A stretch of DNA of 64,000 nt from NCBI GenBank assembly GCA_947034895.1, contig OX344765.1, positions 16,807,001 to 16,871,000 of the forward strand. Reading direction: 5' to 3'. Shown in pieces: positions 1-10,993 of this stretch; within the stretch, counting starts at the first letter, position 1; each line of letters opens with the position of its first letter. A program made the position numbers and the translations under genes. The notes under the pieces are model-generated. The model was not told the DNA's origin and ran no database searches. It saw nothing but the letters and a program-made list of their open reading frames with translations. Source of the DNA: Rhytidiadelphus loreus (taxonomy: Eukaryota; Streptophyta; Bryopsida; Hypnales; Hylocomiaceae).

Positions 1-600
1 AAAACTTCCAAAAAGATTCGAGTCAACTTTTTTGAATGCAATGCTTTCTACCAATCAAGTTTTGAGAATTTAGAGGGACCCAAGACATGAGACATAGTGA
101 GAACGATGAAGGTAGCATGATGAATTGGTGCCAATTGGGATTTGTTGTATAATTTATGAATGGTTGGGGACTAAGTTTGATTTGGAAGTAGACAATATTT
201 CACTGTAAATAACACAAAGTCATTAATTAGTGGTGGGACACTTTGTACCATTCTAGGTAGTTACATGCACCATGTTGTTTAAGTTTAAGTTTTGCAAGCC
301 TTCATTTTGGGACTCCATTTGCACCATTGATGGACAATTGTTTGACATTTAATGGTAGTACCTATGGCCTTCAATAGCACCCTATTGATGTAAGCTTTAG
401 AAAACCATATCTATTTCACTTTAAGTCTAAACATTATGAATCAAATTGTGGAGGATTAGCCTCTCTTTCTTCTTTCCCTAAAATTTTGTTAGAAAATGCT
501 TAGATCCACATAGAAGAGATCCTAAGTGAATATGCTCTTAATCCTTAAAAAGACACTTTGTGCCCCTTAGACCTTCTATCCAGAGAATAATGAGAATTGC
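1..600. other. AT-rich non-coding stretch
   Basis: No open frame, TIR, tandem repeat or recognisable element is visible here. It is plain AT-rich intergenic sequence with scattered stops in all frames. Confidence 0.5.
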
Positions 601-920
601 CGGAGCTATTGTGAACAACTTTGTTAAAAAAATTGTTGTGTTTTTTCCTCCTAACCACATGCATTGAATGCGCTTGCACTACTTTGAAATTTTCATTGCC
701 GTAGTGAGAGCATTGTCAAGTGGGAGGAGCTCAAGTAGGGCGGTTGCTTCTTTGCGAGGTTGCCGGAGAGGAGAGAGATGTTCAGTTCACTACAGATTGT
801 GAGTAGATCCATTTGCCATTTGCTTGCGAATCTGATTCTCTTGCAAATCTGGTTCTCTTGCTTGGCCTACCTAAAATCACAGTGGCAGATTCTTCGAGCT
901 GCCCCCACCAAGGAACAAAA

Positions 921-1043
921 ATGTCCCTTTTGGGGTTAAATGGTTGGGTTTTGCTCCTCCTATCTTATTTCTTGATCAGTGCAAAATGTCTGTTAGAACT
1001 TGATACTGATCTCCCGGCGGCTGTAGAAATTGTTTGCAAGTGA
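921..1043 (+). CDS. possible secretory-leader-like first exon or ORF remnant
   Basis: A 40-codon open frame begins with ATG in the context AACAAAAATGTCC and reads MSLLGLNGWVLLLLSYFLIS, then AKC and a short acidic tail ending in a TGA. The first 23 residues look like a signal peptide or one membrane segment: a hydrophobic leucine-rich core followed by a small-residue SAKC cleavage-like site. An upstream in-frame ATG at 813 gives 76 residues, but that extra part has no recognisable character. The surrounding 600-1250 bp is less AT-rich than its flanks and matches none of the repeat families seen here, so it may be low-copy. The frame could be a first exon ending near a weak GTGAAT donor at about 1039, a relic, or chance. 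I do not recognise a family. Confidence 0.2.
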   Translation: MSLLGLNGWVLLLLSYFLISAKCLLELDTDLPAAVEIVCK

Positions 1044-1565
1044 ATCAATTGAAGGCCATACAACATTCATGATCATATTCACTGCTAACAGAACTGAAGC
1101 TATGATTCCTGAAGCTCCATAAATGAAACCACGGGACATGGATCATGTTATTGCAAACAGGCACACACATAAGTTAAGTTATTATTTGTTGAGCCATTGA
1201 CAAGGAGAAGGGGACAAGGGACTTCAACATTTGCACATGGCCTTGTAAATTATAAAAAAGAAAAGAAAAGAAAGCCTATGAACTACACTTGACAACCAAC
1301 TGAAACCATCACCAACCAATTGAGAAGGCCAATCCTTGGTGGATAAAATGTTCAACCTATCAAGAAATTGAACGACATGACCGACCACTATTTTAGAATG
1401 TATACTTGCAAATAGTCGCCGTACTCAAGTTCAATCTTGAGCAAACAACACTATAAAATATATAAAAACGGTGCCTTGAACCACTTCAACACCACTATAT
1501 AAGAATTAAATACTATCATGGAACCATGGCAAGTGTAGTACTTTGTTCGTATGTCCAAATAGATT

Positions 1566-1582
1566 GGGGGGGGGGGGGGGGG
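1566..1582. repeat. (G)17 homopolymer
   Basis: Seventeen uninterrupted G residues lie in otherwise AT-rich DNA. Length is likely to vary or to be mis-assembled. Confidence 0.9.
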
Positions 1583-1692
1583 ATAATTCATAGATTCATT
1601 TTTTTACCAATTTGAATGTTTGAACCAATAGTTACTTAAAATGTGGCACTTCTTGAAAGATAGTTATTAATGTTATAAGTATGCTTTTGTAC

Positions 1693-1870
1693 TAAGGTAA
1701 CAACACTTAATTTTGACCCTTTTCTAAAACCAAGCCCTACAATTCTTGGCTAAAATATATCTTCACCATTCATGAGAGTCTAGGGTTGATTATAGAAATA
1801 CTTATTTTCAGTACTTTGAAAATTCATAGTTTATTCTTACAATGTTCTAAAAATACATTCTATGAGAATT
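1693..1870 (+). mobile_element. MITE relic related to the 97-bp array unit
   Basis: The stretch starts with TAAGGTAACAACACTTAA. It continues with a diverged single copy of the sequence that is tandemly repeated at 38076-39404 (ATTTTGACCCTTTTCTAAAA, then the equivalent of ATTCTTGACCAAAATGTACA). It also carries the post-array flank (AAAATTCATAGTTTATTC, compare 39426-39442). It therefore shows the unexpanded form of the array unit. The right end is not clear. Confidence 0.55.
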
Positions 1871-2421
1871 TGAAATCCCCTTTTGACTACCAATAAGACC
1901 CCACAATAACTTTTCAACATAATAATGCAAACCATGCTAAATTGCTTATTTGGACACTTTTAGATATAGTTACTTTGCTTATGGTAATGTTGGCATATGC
2001 TTAGTACCATGGGCATAGGTATACTAAGTGAATCCAAAATTGTTTGCATCCCATTTCCAAGACCTTTTTTAAAATTATTTTCTTAACATGCACAAGACCC
2101 ATTCATAGTTTTATAATCAATTGGTGCATCAAATTTAATACATGGATAGGAAAATTTATTCATTGTTTGTAGTGAACTATAGTGGGTCAATATATTGTTC
2201 AATGATCTGGTTGATCACTTGTCAAATTCAAGAATAGATTCAAGTACAAAGGGATTAATTGGTTGAAGGTTTATGATTAACCACTTAACCCCTAAAGAAC
2301 CAAACAACATTTTTTGGCAACATAGTAATTTTGGGCAGCTTTCTAAGAATGAAATTATTCATTGTATTTTTTGAATTTTTTTTGATGTGAAGACCAGAAT
2401 TTTGCTACTCCACCAAAAAAT

Positions 2422-3004
2422 CTAGGGGAGGACACTCTCACTACATTTGGGGTACCCACGTGCGGCGGTGGAAAAAGTAATACATGTAATTCACCTTGAA
2501 TAAACTATAATTTCATTCTAAAATTTTGAGCTTTGTTTAACAATGACTAAAGGTTTCTATTGACAAAAAATTCAATTCCAAATAACATAAGATATATTGT
2601 CTAGAAAGGGTTGAAAAATGAACTAAAATGGCATGTTCTCCAACTAAAATATTTATAGAGCTCACATGAAGATGACTATTGCATCAATATTCAACCAAAA
2701 TAAACTTTCAATAGAAAGCTATTCTATATAATTTTTTTTTCATTTTTCAAAATTTTTTTCTTATATAATATAGAGGTGTGAAAGTTATTTTCAGCTTTAC
2801 AGTGTATCTTTTTTCTTCAAAAATTTATAACTAATTACTATTAGCACAAAAAAATACCAATAATTCAAAACATAAACTTCTAAAGTAGTAAAATCTATCC
2901 ATAATTTTTTTTTTGAAAAAGAAATTAAATTTTAAGGTGTATTACTTGTTTTACTTTTTCCGCCGCACGTAGGTTGCTAAAACATAGGGAGTGTCCTCCC
3001 CGAG
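2422..3004. mobile_element. 583-bp TIR element with 8-bp target duplication
   Basis: The ends CTAGGGGAGGACACTC and GAGTGTCCTCCCCGAG are inverted repeats. A second subterminal block, TGCGGCGGTGGAAAAAGTAA against its complement near 2950-2970, extends the inverted structure. The 8-bp direct repeat CAAAAAAT flanks it exactly at 2414-2421 and 3005-3012. The body has no coding capacity. Eight-base duplications are typical of hAT elements and occur in some Mutator-like elements; the ends do not start with the usual hAT CA, so the superfamily is open. It sits inside the B-class element at 2285-6952 and is related to 36458-37021. Confidence 0.85.
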
Positions 3005-3429
3005 CAAAAAATTTACCATTGGATTTGTCCATGAGAAGTTGTAGGGGAAAATATTGTTTTGATGGACAAACATGGCATTGGCAAATTATACTAGAACAAA
3101 ATTTCTATCAAAATGCCCAAAAGAGCTTGGATAGGGCTTGGGCAAGATTTTGGCCCTAGTTGAAATCAAGTTGCTTCTCTAACAATTTGTTGTACCCATA
3201 AATTCATGACAAAGTACGAGGAATAAGTGGCAAGAGAATATTACTAGTTAGTAAGGAGAAAATTGCTTAGTGGCATCACCTTCTATACTTCTTTGAACAA
3301 ACAAGGTGGTTATTCTTAACTTTCACATTTTAATTTAGGAAGTTCAAAAGTCAAAGAACTCACTCTATTAACAACTATCTCACATAGCTTCAAACTAAGC
3401 CACTTATTCTATGAGTAAAGAGACAAGAA

Positions 3430-3528
3430 GACAAGTTTATTTATACAAGTGGGGTGACAGGAGGTAAACAACCCATGTGAGATATGTTAATTAGGATTAG
3501 TAGGAGTTCAACCACTCATGGTCAAGTC
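3430..3528. repeat. left arm of internal foldback of B-class element
   Basis: Contains the complement of a conserved block holding CACTTGTATAAA and TCCCACAT-like motifs, then GTCAAGTCAAAA. The opposite arm is at 5085-5210. The same arm pair recurs at 23610-23790 and 24040-24240, and half of it at 41280-41470 and 57960-58120. Confidence 0.7.
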
Positions 3529-3578
3529 AAAAATGAGGAATTTTGTTAAATTGGTAGTCATTCCACAACTTTGGCACT

Positions 3579-4501
3579 TTAACCCCTAAAATACCAAGGC
3601 ATTTTCTGGCTCCTAAACCACTGAAAACTGTCATTTATGCTGCGATCATCCAAGAAACCAAAAGAAACTTTTCTTAAGAATCTAACCGTAGGATCTTGTA
3701 CTTAACTTGTCTTGTATCATGTGGTAAAAATTTCATGAAATTTGATCGTACGGATTAGAAGATATTAGCATTTGAAGTCAGAAAAAGAACTTTTTTTGAA
3801 TGTTGGCCTGCAATTTCAGATGACTTTGACCGCCATTTGTAGATTTTTTTTGCACTACAGTTCATAAATTTAAATTTTTTTTCATTGAAAATTTGAGTTG
3901 AGAGTTGAGGAAAAAAAATTCAGAAAAAAAAAACTTGATTTTCATTCATTAAAAAATTGTTAAGTAGAAGTAGGTCCGAGATTGAACAAAACACTAAATT
4001 GTTAATAGCTCTAAGATGGAATTGAAACATCATAATCCCAACGGTGAGACTCTTCTTGCAAGAAAACTTTACCCTACAAAAAAATAAAAATTGAAAAAAA
4101 ATAAAAATTGCATTCAGAAATGAACTCTAAAAGTTTTTTTTTCTGAAAATGAGTAGATTGCCCGAAAAATGAGATTGTCCATAACTTTCTCATTATTAGT
4201 CCAAATAGAATGAATCAAAGCTTCAAATGTAGACAAAAACATAATCTTTCAAAAAAAAAATTAAGAATTTTTTTTTTTGGTGTTTTTTTATTTCTGCCCG
4301 GCGAACTGCTTTTTGAACTTTGGGCCGCATAACTTTTGCTCCTGAGCACCAATTGGAAAAAAAAATTATATTTTTAGAAAATTGATGTGATTTCCTATCT
4401 TCAAAAAAAGTTTTAAAAAATTAGGTCAAAATTTAAGGTCACACGAGCCTTCCCCAAATCCCAAGTGTCCCCCGAGGGGACTTTGGTACTTTAGAGATTA
4501 A
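3579..4501 (+). mobile_element. 0.92-kb TTAA element nested in a MITE
   Basis: Ends TTAACCCCTAAAATACCAAG and GGTACTTTAGAGATTAA, with TTAA at each edge. The internal landmark CCGTAGGATCTT (3686-3697) and the later phrase CATAACTTTTGCTCCTGAGC are shared with the copies at 21663 and 58842. Long A and T runs fill the middle. Non-coding. Confidence 0.8.
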
Positions 4502-4517
4502 TAGTTTAGACCATGCA

Positions 4518-4622
4518 GTCTAAATCTATACATGCCCTAGATGTCTAAAATCTATACCAATCTTAGATGTCTAAAATTTATACCAATTCTAAATGTCTGA
4601 AATCTATACCAGTCGTAGATGG
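4518..4622 (+). repeat. 26-bp tandem repeat, about 3.5 units
   Basis: Units close to TAGATGTCTAAAATCTATAC plus six bases repeat at 4538, 4564 and 4590 with a few substitutions. The array lies in the MITE body between the nested TTAA element and the MITE's right end. Confidence 0.8.
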
Positions 4623-5084
4623 CACTTTTATAGTTTAGATTGCACAATCTAAAAATGATGTATGGAATATCGCCATTTCAATGAAATTCCCCATAAAAGC
4701 ATGAATTGTGTTCAAAGTAGAATTTCAAACTTCATTTAGGCATAATAGAGTAACTTTTTTCAAAAAGATTCAAAATAAATTAATGTGGTAAATTAATCTA
4801 ACTTTCATATTCAAAAATCTTTTTAAGATTTTAAGCCTCCAATCAAAAGTTATGGACAAAATTTTGAGAGCATGTTTGAAAATGTCAAAGAAAATGTCTC
4901 TTCCAACCCCTTCTTGAACTTTGTCCATAACTTTTGATTGGAGTATCTAAATCTTGAATGGATTTTAGAAGATGAAAGATATCTAGATTTCTCTACTTTA
5001 TTCTGTTCAATATTTTTTGAAAAAAGTTATTATACTATGCCAAAATGAGGCTTAAAATTCTACTTTGAACACAATTCATGCTTT

Positions 5085-5210
5085 TTACTTAACTATGAGT
5101 GGTTAAGCTCTTACTATTCCTAATTTAAATATCCCACATTGGTTGTTCCACCTCCTACCACTCCACTTGTATAAATATCTTGTCTTCTCACTTACTCTCT
5201 CATGAAACAA
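5085..5210 (+). repeat. right arm of internal foldback of B-class element
   Basis: Reads GACTTAACTATGAGTGG-like sequence, then TATCCCACATTGG, CTCCTACCACTCCACTTG and TATAAATATC. The TATCCCACATTGG word resembles a motif common in plant LTR and TRIM ends, and CTTGTATAAA looks like a TATA box; both are inferences. It pairs with 3430-3528. Confidence 0.65.
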
Positions 5211-6952
5211 GTGACTTTTAAATCATTGAGTTGGTTGCTAAATAATTTCATTTCTTTGAATTTGATGATTAATTTTCTTTAATTATATTTTAAGCTTATT
5301 TATATATTTTATCCTTTACATATCATCAATCAACTTCAGAGGACATGGCTTGGCATGTAGTAAAGTTATCCAATGTCGGTGCTTCATGGGCGAAACAGGC
5401 ATAGCAGACCTTGACCCGGCTCCTCCCATGCAATGCCATCAAATATGCCAAATTGCCTTTTAGTTCACCTTGGATATTCAGGCTATAGATTGATGAAGCT
5501 TACTAAAGTGACAAATTTGGGACTTTTTCTCCCCCAACCTCATCTAGAGCTAGCTATAACGTGAATTCTACCATGAATATTTTGAAGAGATTATTGTATG
5601 TGCATGACAAAAATTGTTAGAAAAACTTTGTATGAAAGGTTTTTTTAAGCTAATCCCCTATTGAATTTTTTTGGTATGTGTTCTCCAATTTGAAATGTTA
5701 TGAAAATTTCTAGACATGTGGCCAACTTTGTCACAAAAAGCAAACGAAAAAGGTTTAAGAAAAAAAGTGAAATTACCTCAAGAAACACTGAAACTACATA
5801 CCTTTGTAGGGACCAAAGGGGGAAAATATTAATGCAAAAGGTGAAGATTTGAAACTCAATTAAAAATTTTGCTCTAAGGGAGTCAATCTTCACTCAAATC
5901 CAAGGTGGTACATGGCATGGAGGGTGGATTATATCCCAAACTTGTGATGGTTATAATTTACACCTAAAGAATTATAATCTTCAAAATCATTAGATGTTGA
6001 AGAAAATAGTGAGGGTGGTGTAGTGTCTTTTAGTTCATACTCAACCCTTGATGCTTAAATTTTCCCCTTTTGTGAAAGCTACCATGCCCTATGCCGTTGC
6101 CACAACCAAAATAAAAGATAATTCTTTAGAAATATTTTTAAAATTTATAAAAACTTTAAAATTCAATATCTTTTATACACAAAGGAATGTAAAGGCTTTG
6201 TTGTGGTATGAGAGGTTCATTCTTGATATGAATAGAAAACTTTATATACAAAGGAGTGAAAGGGCTTTGTTTTATGGTGTTTGGACATACAGTGTGAAAG
6301 TTATGGATTTTCAAAAATAAAAGATAATTTAACTCAATTTTCTATTTCATAAAAACTTTGAAATTCAATAACTTTCACACTGCAAGTCCAAATGCCACAA
6401 AACAAAGTTTGTGCAAAGCTTTCCAACAATACCAAGAATGCAACAAGGGGATCCACAATTTTTTAGGTCTCAATGAATCAAACAAACAAAACAGACAATC
6501 TAATTTAAGGTATGGATTTTTTTCCAATTGAATGTTTGGATGAAAATTTATGAGGCCCAAATCTTTTGGAAGATAGTGGAAAGCTTAATCAGCTACTCTT
6601 GCAAAAATCTTTTTCTTCTTAAATTTAAAAAGCATGTAAACAATCTAATATAGGATGCAATTGGAATAAAAAATCTATTTGAAATATAAAAATCTCACTT
6701 TATGACGAGTTATAGTATGCTAATCCTATCTATAGTGGGCTATAATAAATTTCTTCTTCTAAATATCTAAAAATTATAATTTTCAAATCTATAGGGTTAA
6801 TTTTTGAAATCTTTTCTATTAGTTTCTATAGTACAATTTTGTATGGTTGGATTTCAAAAATACTTTATCAGTTCATTTTTCCCTCACTACTCAAAAAGTG
6901 CCAATTTTTGACAATTTAAGCCCCAAATATATCCTAGTCCTTTAGGGGTTAA

Positions 6953-8405
6953 AGTCTTGTTATTCTCTTGAGGTTATAATTTAGACTACGTATTTTCTTC
7001 ACCTTTGGTGAGAATGTAGTAATGTACCCTAGCAAAGAGGTTGTCAAGTATTTAACCTAAGTAGTGTTCACCCATATTTTGGCCAATTACGTATATGATG
7101 AGATTGTAGTAATTGTTATAAATGAAGGCATTAGTTGGGATTTGTGTGTTACTTGTTTTATATATATATATTTGATCAATTACATAGAATTAGGGGGTAG
7201 TACTACAAGAAAATGAGGGCATATATAACTTGTCCACTATGACTTCACCAACAAAAATGACTGCAAAACAACTAGGTGTATATGCCCTCATTTTCTTATA
7301 GTGTAGATTTGATTATTCAATAAAAATTTAACTAAATGACCTACCTTTTAAACTTGAGTTTCAACTTTTAAACCAATGATATACAACATGTTGGAAACAA
7401 AAAGCAAAAGAGACTATTTCAAAGATCCACCTATGTACAAAAATACATGTTAAAGAATTAGAGAAGTTGATGGCATAAGAGATAGTTACACACATTTGAA
7501 TGTTTTAAGAATATAATCATTGGACATTGGACACTTTTCTCCCTTGTTGCTACATAGAGCAACCATGCTTTCAACTCAAAGTATCTCAAAGTATTTCCAC
7601 TTTTATCTTTAATTAGCAATGGTAATGACAACTAGCAATGGATTCACCAAAATTTAGAATGTTCCAATTATGAATGCAAATATCCGATCATTCATGTCTC
7701 TTTCTCCAAATAATGAGCTTTTGTGTCAATAGGGGTATGGTATTGGAATTGTTGGTCATGCTCAATACCAAATCTCAACAAAAGCATATAAAATATTCAA
7801 TTTTTTTTTTTATATACCATTGATGTGCACATTACCCATTGATTGTGCCTTTCTATGTCATGTAATTGTTGTCAATAGTGACAGTAATTGATCATAGACA
7901 ACGAATAATAAAAGTCAAATGCTTGTATGTTTTTTTAGAAACCCTATAAAAATGCATTGTATCTTGAATATAAACCAAAAGATCTTACAATATACTTTAT
8001 GGTGTTAGTTTTGATGAATTTCTAAGGCTATACCATCAATTTAAAGTTTTTGATTTCTATACACTTTGAGTTGTGAAATACAATTGCCTCTACTTATTGA
8101 CCCTTATCGAACATATATAGTCACGTAAGGTGGGCCCCCATAATGCGTCACTAACCCTAAACTACCATCTTTACACTGTGTACATCTCTAAAATCAATTA
8201 TGTACCTATGAGGAAGAAATTGCTTTAGAACCAAACTTTGTTCCTTCATAACTTTTGCATATAATATCCAAATGTTGCATTTTTTTAGTGCATTGGAACC
8301 TCCTTTCACTTGCCAACAAGAAAATAAGAAATAAGAAATTTTGATTTGTCTAATAACAATAACTAGGCACATTAGCAAAAAGTGGTGGTTTGGGGGGTAC
8401 CCACC
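6953..8405. other. AT-rich non-coding stretch
   Basis: Apart from the small CACTA-like element at 7201-7303 I see no gene, array or defined element here. A TA run at 7163-7172 and poly-T at 7802-7812 are simple sequence. Confidence 0.5.
7201..7303. mobile_element. 103-bp CACTA-like remnant
   Basis: TIRs are CTACAAGAAAATGAGGGCAT at the left and ATGCCCTCATTTTCTTATAG at the right, ending in TAGTG. The first base of the left CACTA has mutated to T. The centre has CCACTATGACTT and ATGACTGCAAA, words also found near the right end of the CACTA element at 43487-44816. A strongly deleted derivative. Confidence 0.75.
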
Positions 8406-8408
8406 TAA

Positions 8409-8662
8409 GAGCATCCCCACTAGTGAGTTCCGTATCCCTAAAGCTTTAGGGAGAGGACCTCATATTCAAATAGAGATACAGAAATTTCATGACACCAACC
8501 TTTATCCAAAACATGTATCTCTAAAATATACATATTTCTGTAAAACTCTTCTCCAGTTTTGTATCCAAAGGCTCATATGGAGAACTCGCGAGGTCTCATC
8601 CCTACTTGAGGTCCCAAGCTCAATAAACAAATAGAGAAACGGAAGAGCTAGTGGGGATGCTC
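8409..8662. mobile_element. Tourist-like (PIF/Harbinger) MITE
   Basis: The 254-bp element starts GAGCATCCCCACTAG and ends CTAGTGGGGATGCTC. TAA stands on both sides (8406-8408 and 8663-8665), the 3-bp duplication expected of PIF/Harbinger elements. GAGCATC-type ends are widespread in plant MITEs. The open frames that cross it on both strands are by-products of the inverted structure. Confidence 0.9.
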
Positions 8663-8985
8663 TAACCCTTTGTTTCAAATGAGCTTTCCAAATAGATGAA
8701 GTGTAAAGATGGTGAAAAGTTAAACCAACACTTTCAATAGGAGAGATTTGATACATGTAGCAATGATGCTCACTTTTTGAGTAAGGTCCTATTCAAACTT
8801 CCTCATTCCATGTAGCTTTTGACAATACAAAGTCTCTTCATTTTCAACTTCAATCCCATCAATAATCTATCGAGGAATCTCCCGTTTATTCAACAAAATG
8901 TTGAATTGCTTGTGCAGAGGGAAGGCTGTTAAGCTTACTGATTGTTTGGCAGGCGGCTATGGGGCCCAAAACTTCGGAGTCAAAG

Positions 8986-9156
8986 CTATTTGTGTGCCAC
9001 ACCTTCCTGTGCAAAGTCCCCAAAGTACTCCTGCTTAACCTCCTGAGCCATCCCCATGGGGCCCTCCACAGTTGTAAGTCGTTTCAAAGGAATTTCTGAA
9101 TAGGCTTCCCCAATCTTGGGAGGAGTATTACTTTTGGAGTTGCTAGAGCGAAAAGA
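8986..9156 (-). pseudogene. unidentified coding fragment, 56 codons, no start
   Basis: On the minus strand the frame is open from a TAA at 9157-9159 to TAG at 8986-8988. It reads like real protein: TPPKIGEAYSEIPLKRL, then VEGPMGMAQEVKQEYFGDF and ending GVAHK. Codons are mixed and GC is well above the flanks. There is no initiator at the upstream edge, so it is either one exon or a broken relic. I do not recognise the family. The remaining 8870-8985 bp has similar composition but is closed in all frames. Confidence 0.35.
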
Positions 9157-9243
9157 TTATTAAAAAAAACACGAATGAATTCGGAGGATCCGTGGAAATT
9201 CAAATAGATGGAATGCTTGAAGTGTAACTTGCCAAATCTTCAA

Positions 9244-9437
9244 CCACTAATAGGAAGGTGGTCATGGAGAACCATGTTGGGCACACCAAAATTTGTTGAA
9301 AGAACTATGGTGCCTAACGGCCTAGCAATCAGTGTTTCAACCACCAATAGAAAGGTGATCATGGAAAACCATGTTGGGCACACCAAGATTTGTTGAAAGA
9401 ACTATGGTGCCTAAAGGTCTAGAAATAGGTGTTGGAG
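9244..9437 (+). repeat. 97-bp direct duplication, two units
   Basis: Units start at 9244 (CCACTAATAGGAAGGTGGTC) and 9341 (CCACCAATAGAAAGGTGATC). They share GTTGGGCACACCAAAATTTG and AAAGAACTATGGTGCCTAA with about 10% differences. A short open frame across it has no family features. Confidence 0.85.
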
Positions 9438-9561
9438 GCTATAGTAGACACTAGTGGTTGTCAAGTCCTTGGTGCTTTGAAAATTTCACAATCACAATTG
9501 ATATTGGGGTTGTGTTAGGTGTCAAGTAAGTTCGATTGCAAGTTTAAGCAAGATTCTTGTT

Positions 9562-9959
9562 TTAATGCCCTAAAGTTCCAAGAGTCTCCTTGGCACATAC
9601 TTATTATCTCAATTTCTGGCAAGATTTTTCGAATTTTTTTTTCAAGATAGGAAAACTAATTGTCATTCTAGAAATATAATTTTTACCTCAATTGGTGCCC
9701 AAGAGCAAAAGTTATGCTACAATAAGCCCAAAACATGTGAACATAAGCAACAAATTTTATTTTTTAAAATAATTTTAAAATTTAAATATTTCTTATAGAT
9801 TATATTTCTTTCAAACATTCTCATAATATTCTACAACAAGATCCTATAGTTGGACATACAAAGAAAACAAAATTTTCAATTATTTATTGTTTACATTGAA
9901 AATGACAATTTTGAGTTTGTTTTTTTATAGAATAATGACCTTGGGACTTTGGGAGATAA
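9562..9959 (-). mobile_element. short TTAA-family relic
   Basis: Left end TTAATGCCCTAAAGTTCCAA, right end ACCTTGGGACTTTGGGAGAT. The internal words GGTGCCCAAGAGCAAAAGTT and AAGATCCTATAGTTGGACAT are family landmarks in the motif-at-right orientation. TTAA is preserved only at the left. Confidence 0.6.
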
Positions 9960-10760
9960 AAGAACTTGTTAGAGCCATGTTCCTTTCATGGTTGTCATTT
10001 GTAAAAAGAGGTTTCATCTTATCTAGGTATTTTAGAGCTTGCTCTAAGGTGTGTCGTTGTTTAACTACCAAAATTTTCAAAGTTCTTTTTTCAAAATGAA
10101 TCTTCAAACATTGAACCTAATGTTTCATTGATTACTCCATTGGCATAGAAATGGGTTTCTCAAAACATACAACCATTACTTAGAAAGATTAGAGTATGTA
10201 TGAAATCTATTTCCTATAATTTAGCTTGGCATTCCATTGAACCTCTCATTGATGCTACTCTAATCTTGTGCTAGTTTCAACATGACAAAGGTAAACATAA
10301 AAATCAGCACATTGCTTACCAATGCATGCATAGGTTCATCTATCTCATATACAAGAGTATATCCAAGCTCACCAATAGGTTTCAAAACTCAAACTTGTTT
10401 AATCAATGAATGAATACCTGTTCAAAATCTTAGATGCAAAATATCTTTGGAGAATTAGCCCAAGAATTAGCAACCTTGAGTTCTACACTTGTACATTGCA
10501 CAATAATCTCGATTGAACTTGCATAATCTCGATTGCACAATCATCTAATACAATCACAAAAAAGATAAATCTAACTACAACTCCAACTAACAATGTCTCT
10601 AATGCAACTTGCACAACTAAAAGCCAACAATTTCAAACAACACATATTGATGATCCAAATGAAAATGAAAGAAGAAAGCAAATAATCCCTATAAGTTTCA
10701 TGTCCGTAGTAGAATTTGTTCACATGTCATTTATTCAACAAAGTTTATAGTTCACATAAT
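9960..10760. other. AT-rich non-coding stretch
   Basis: Only weak local duplications are visible (for example CTCGATTGCACAATC variants near 10510-10545). No gene supported. Confidence 0.45.
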
Positions 10761-10993
10761 GATGTTAGTGCGTGAGCATAGAGACATGAGTCTATGAACC
10801 TTGAATCTAATTGTAAATATATATATCTACAATCATTTGAAGGTGTTTATAACATAGATACAATATAACATGGAAAGAGTTATAACATAGGTACCTATAA
10901 TATAGAAATCTATAATTGTAGAAGGTGTCTATAATATAGACTCCTAGACTCATGGGCTCATAGAGTCATAGATTATGCTCACATGCTAAGCTC
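10761..10993. mobile_element. GTGCTAGTATGTGAGC-family MITE, copy 1
   Basis: The ends GATGTTAGTGCGTGAGCAT and ATGCTCACATGCTAAGCTCC are imperfect inverted repeats. The interior is AT-rich and built of short units such as GGTGTTTATAACATAG and TATAATATAG. The same structure recurs at 19088, 35015 and 46585. No clear target duplication. Confidence 0.75.

Larger units (their letters stand above)
3533..4694. mobile_element. MITE of the ATGGGCAATTT family, split by a TTAA element
   Basis: Ends are ATGAGGAATTTTGTTAAATT and, at the right, TTTCAATGAAATTCCCCAT; the intact relative is at 17540-17766. Uninterrupted relatives of the host read GTCAAAAGCATGAATTG (23739, 41404). Here the same words are separated by this element with AAAA on both sides (3529-3532 and 4695-4698), so the insertion is inferred from an empty site. 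Once the TTAA element at 3579-4501 is removed about 240 bp remain. Confidence 0.75.
2285..6952 (-). mobile_element. B-class TTAA element, 4.7 kb with later insertions
   Basis: The left end is TTAACCCCTAAAGAACCAAA and the right end TCCTTTAGGGGTTAA. Internal blocks (about 3160-3530, 4695-5560 and 5640-5890) match, in reverse, the B-class element at 22580-24652. The copy has been enlarged by the insertions at 2422-3004 and 3533-4694. The part 5900-6900 contains further unexplained AT-rich sequence, including a diverged inverted repeat (about 6265-6320 against 6345-6400). No transposase frame is present. Confidence 0.6.

Noticed and set aside
8157..8756. Three overlapping open frames of 84-97 codons on both strands
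   Set aside because: They run through the Tourist-like MITE and its flanks, change character at the element edges and have no conserved features.
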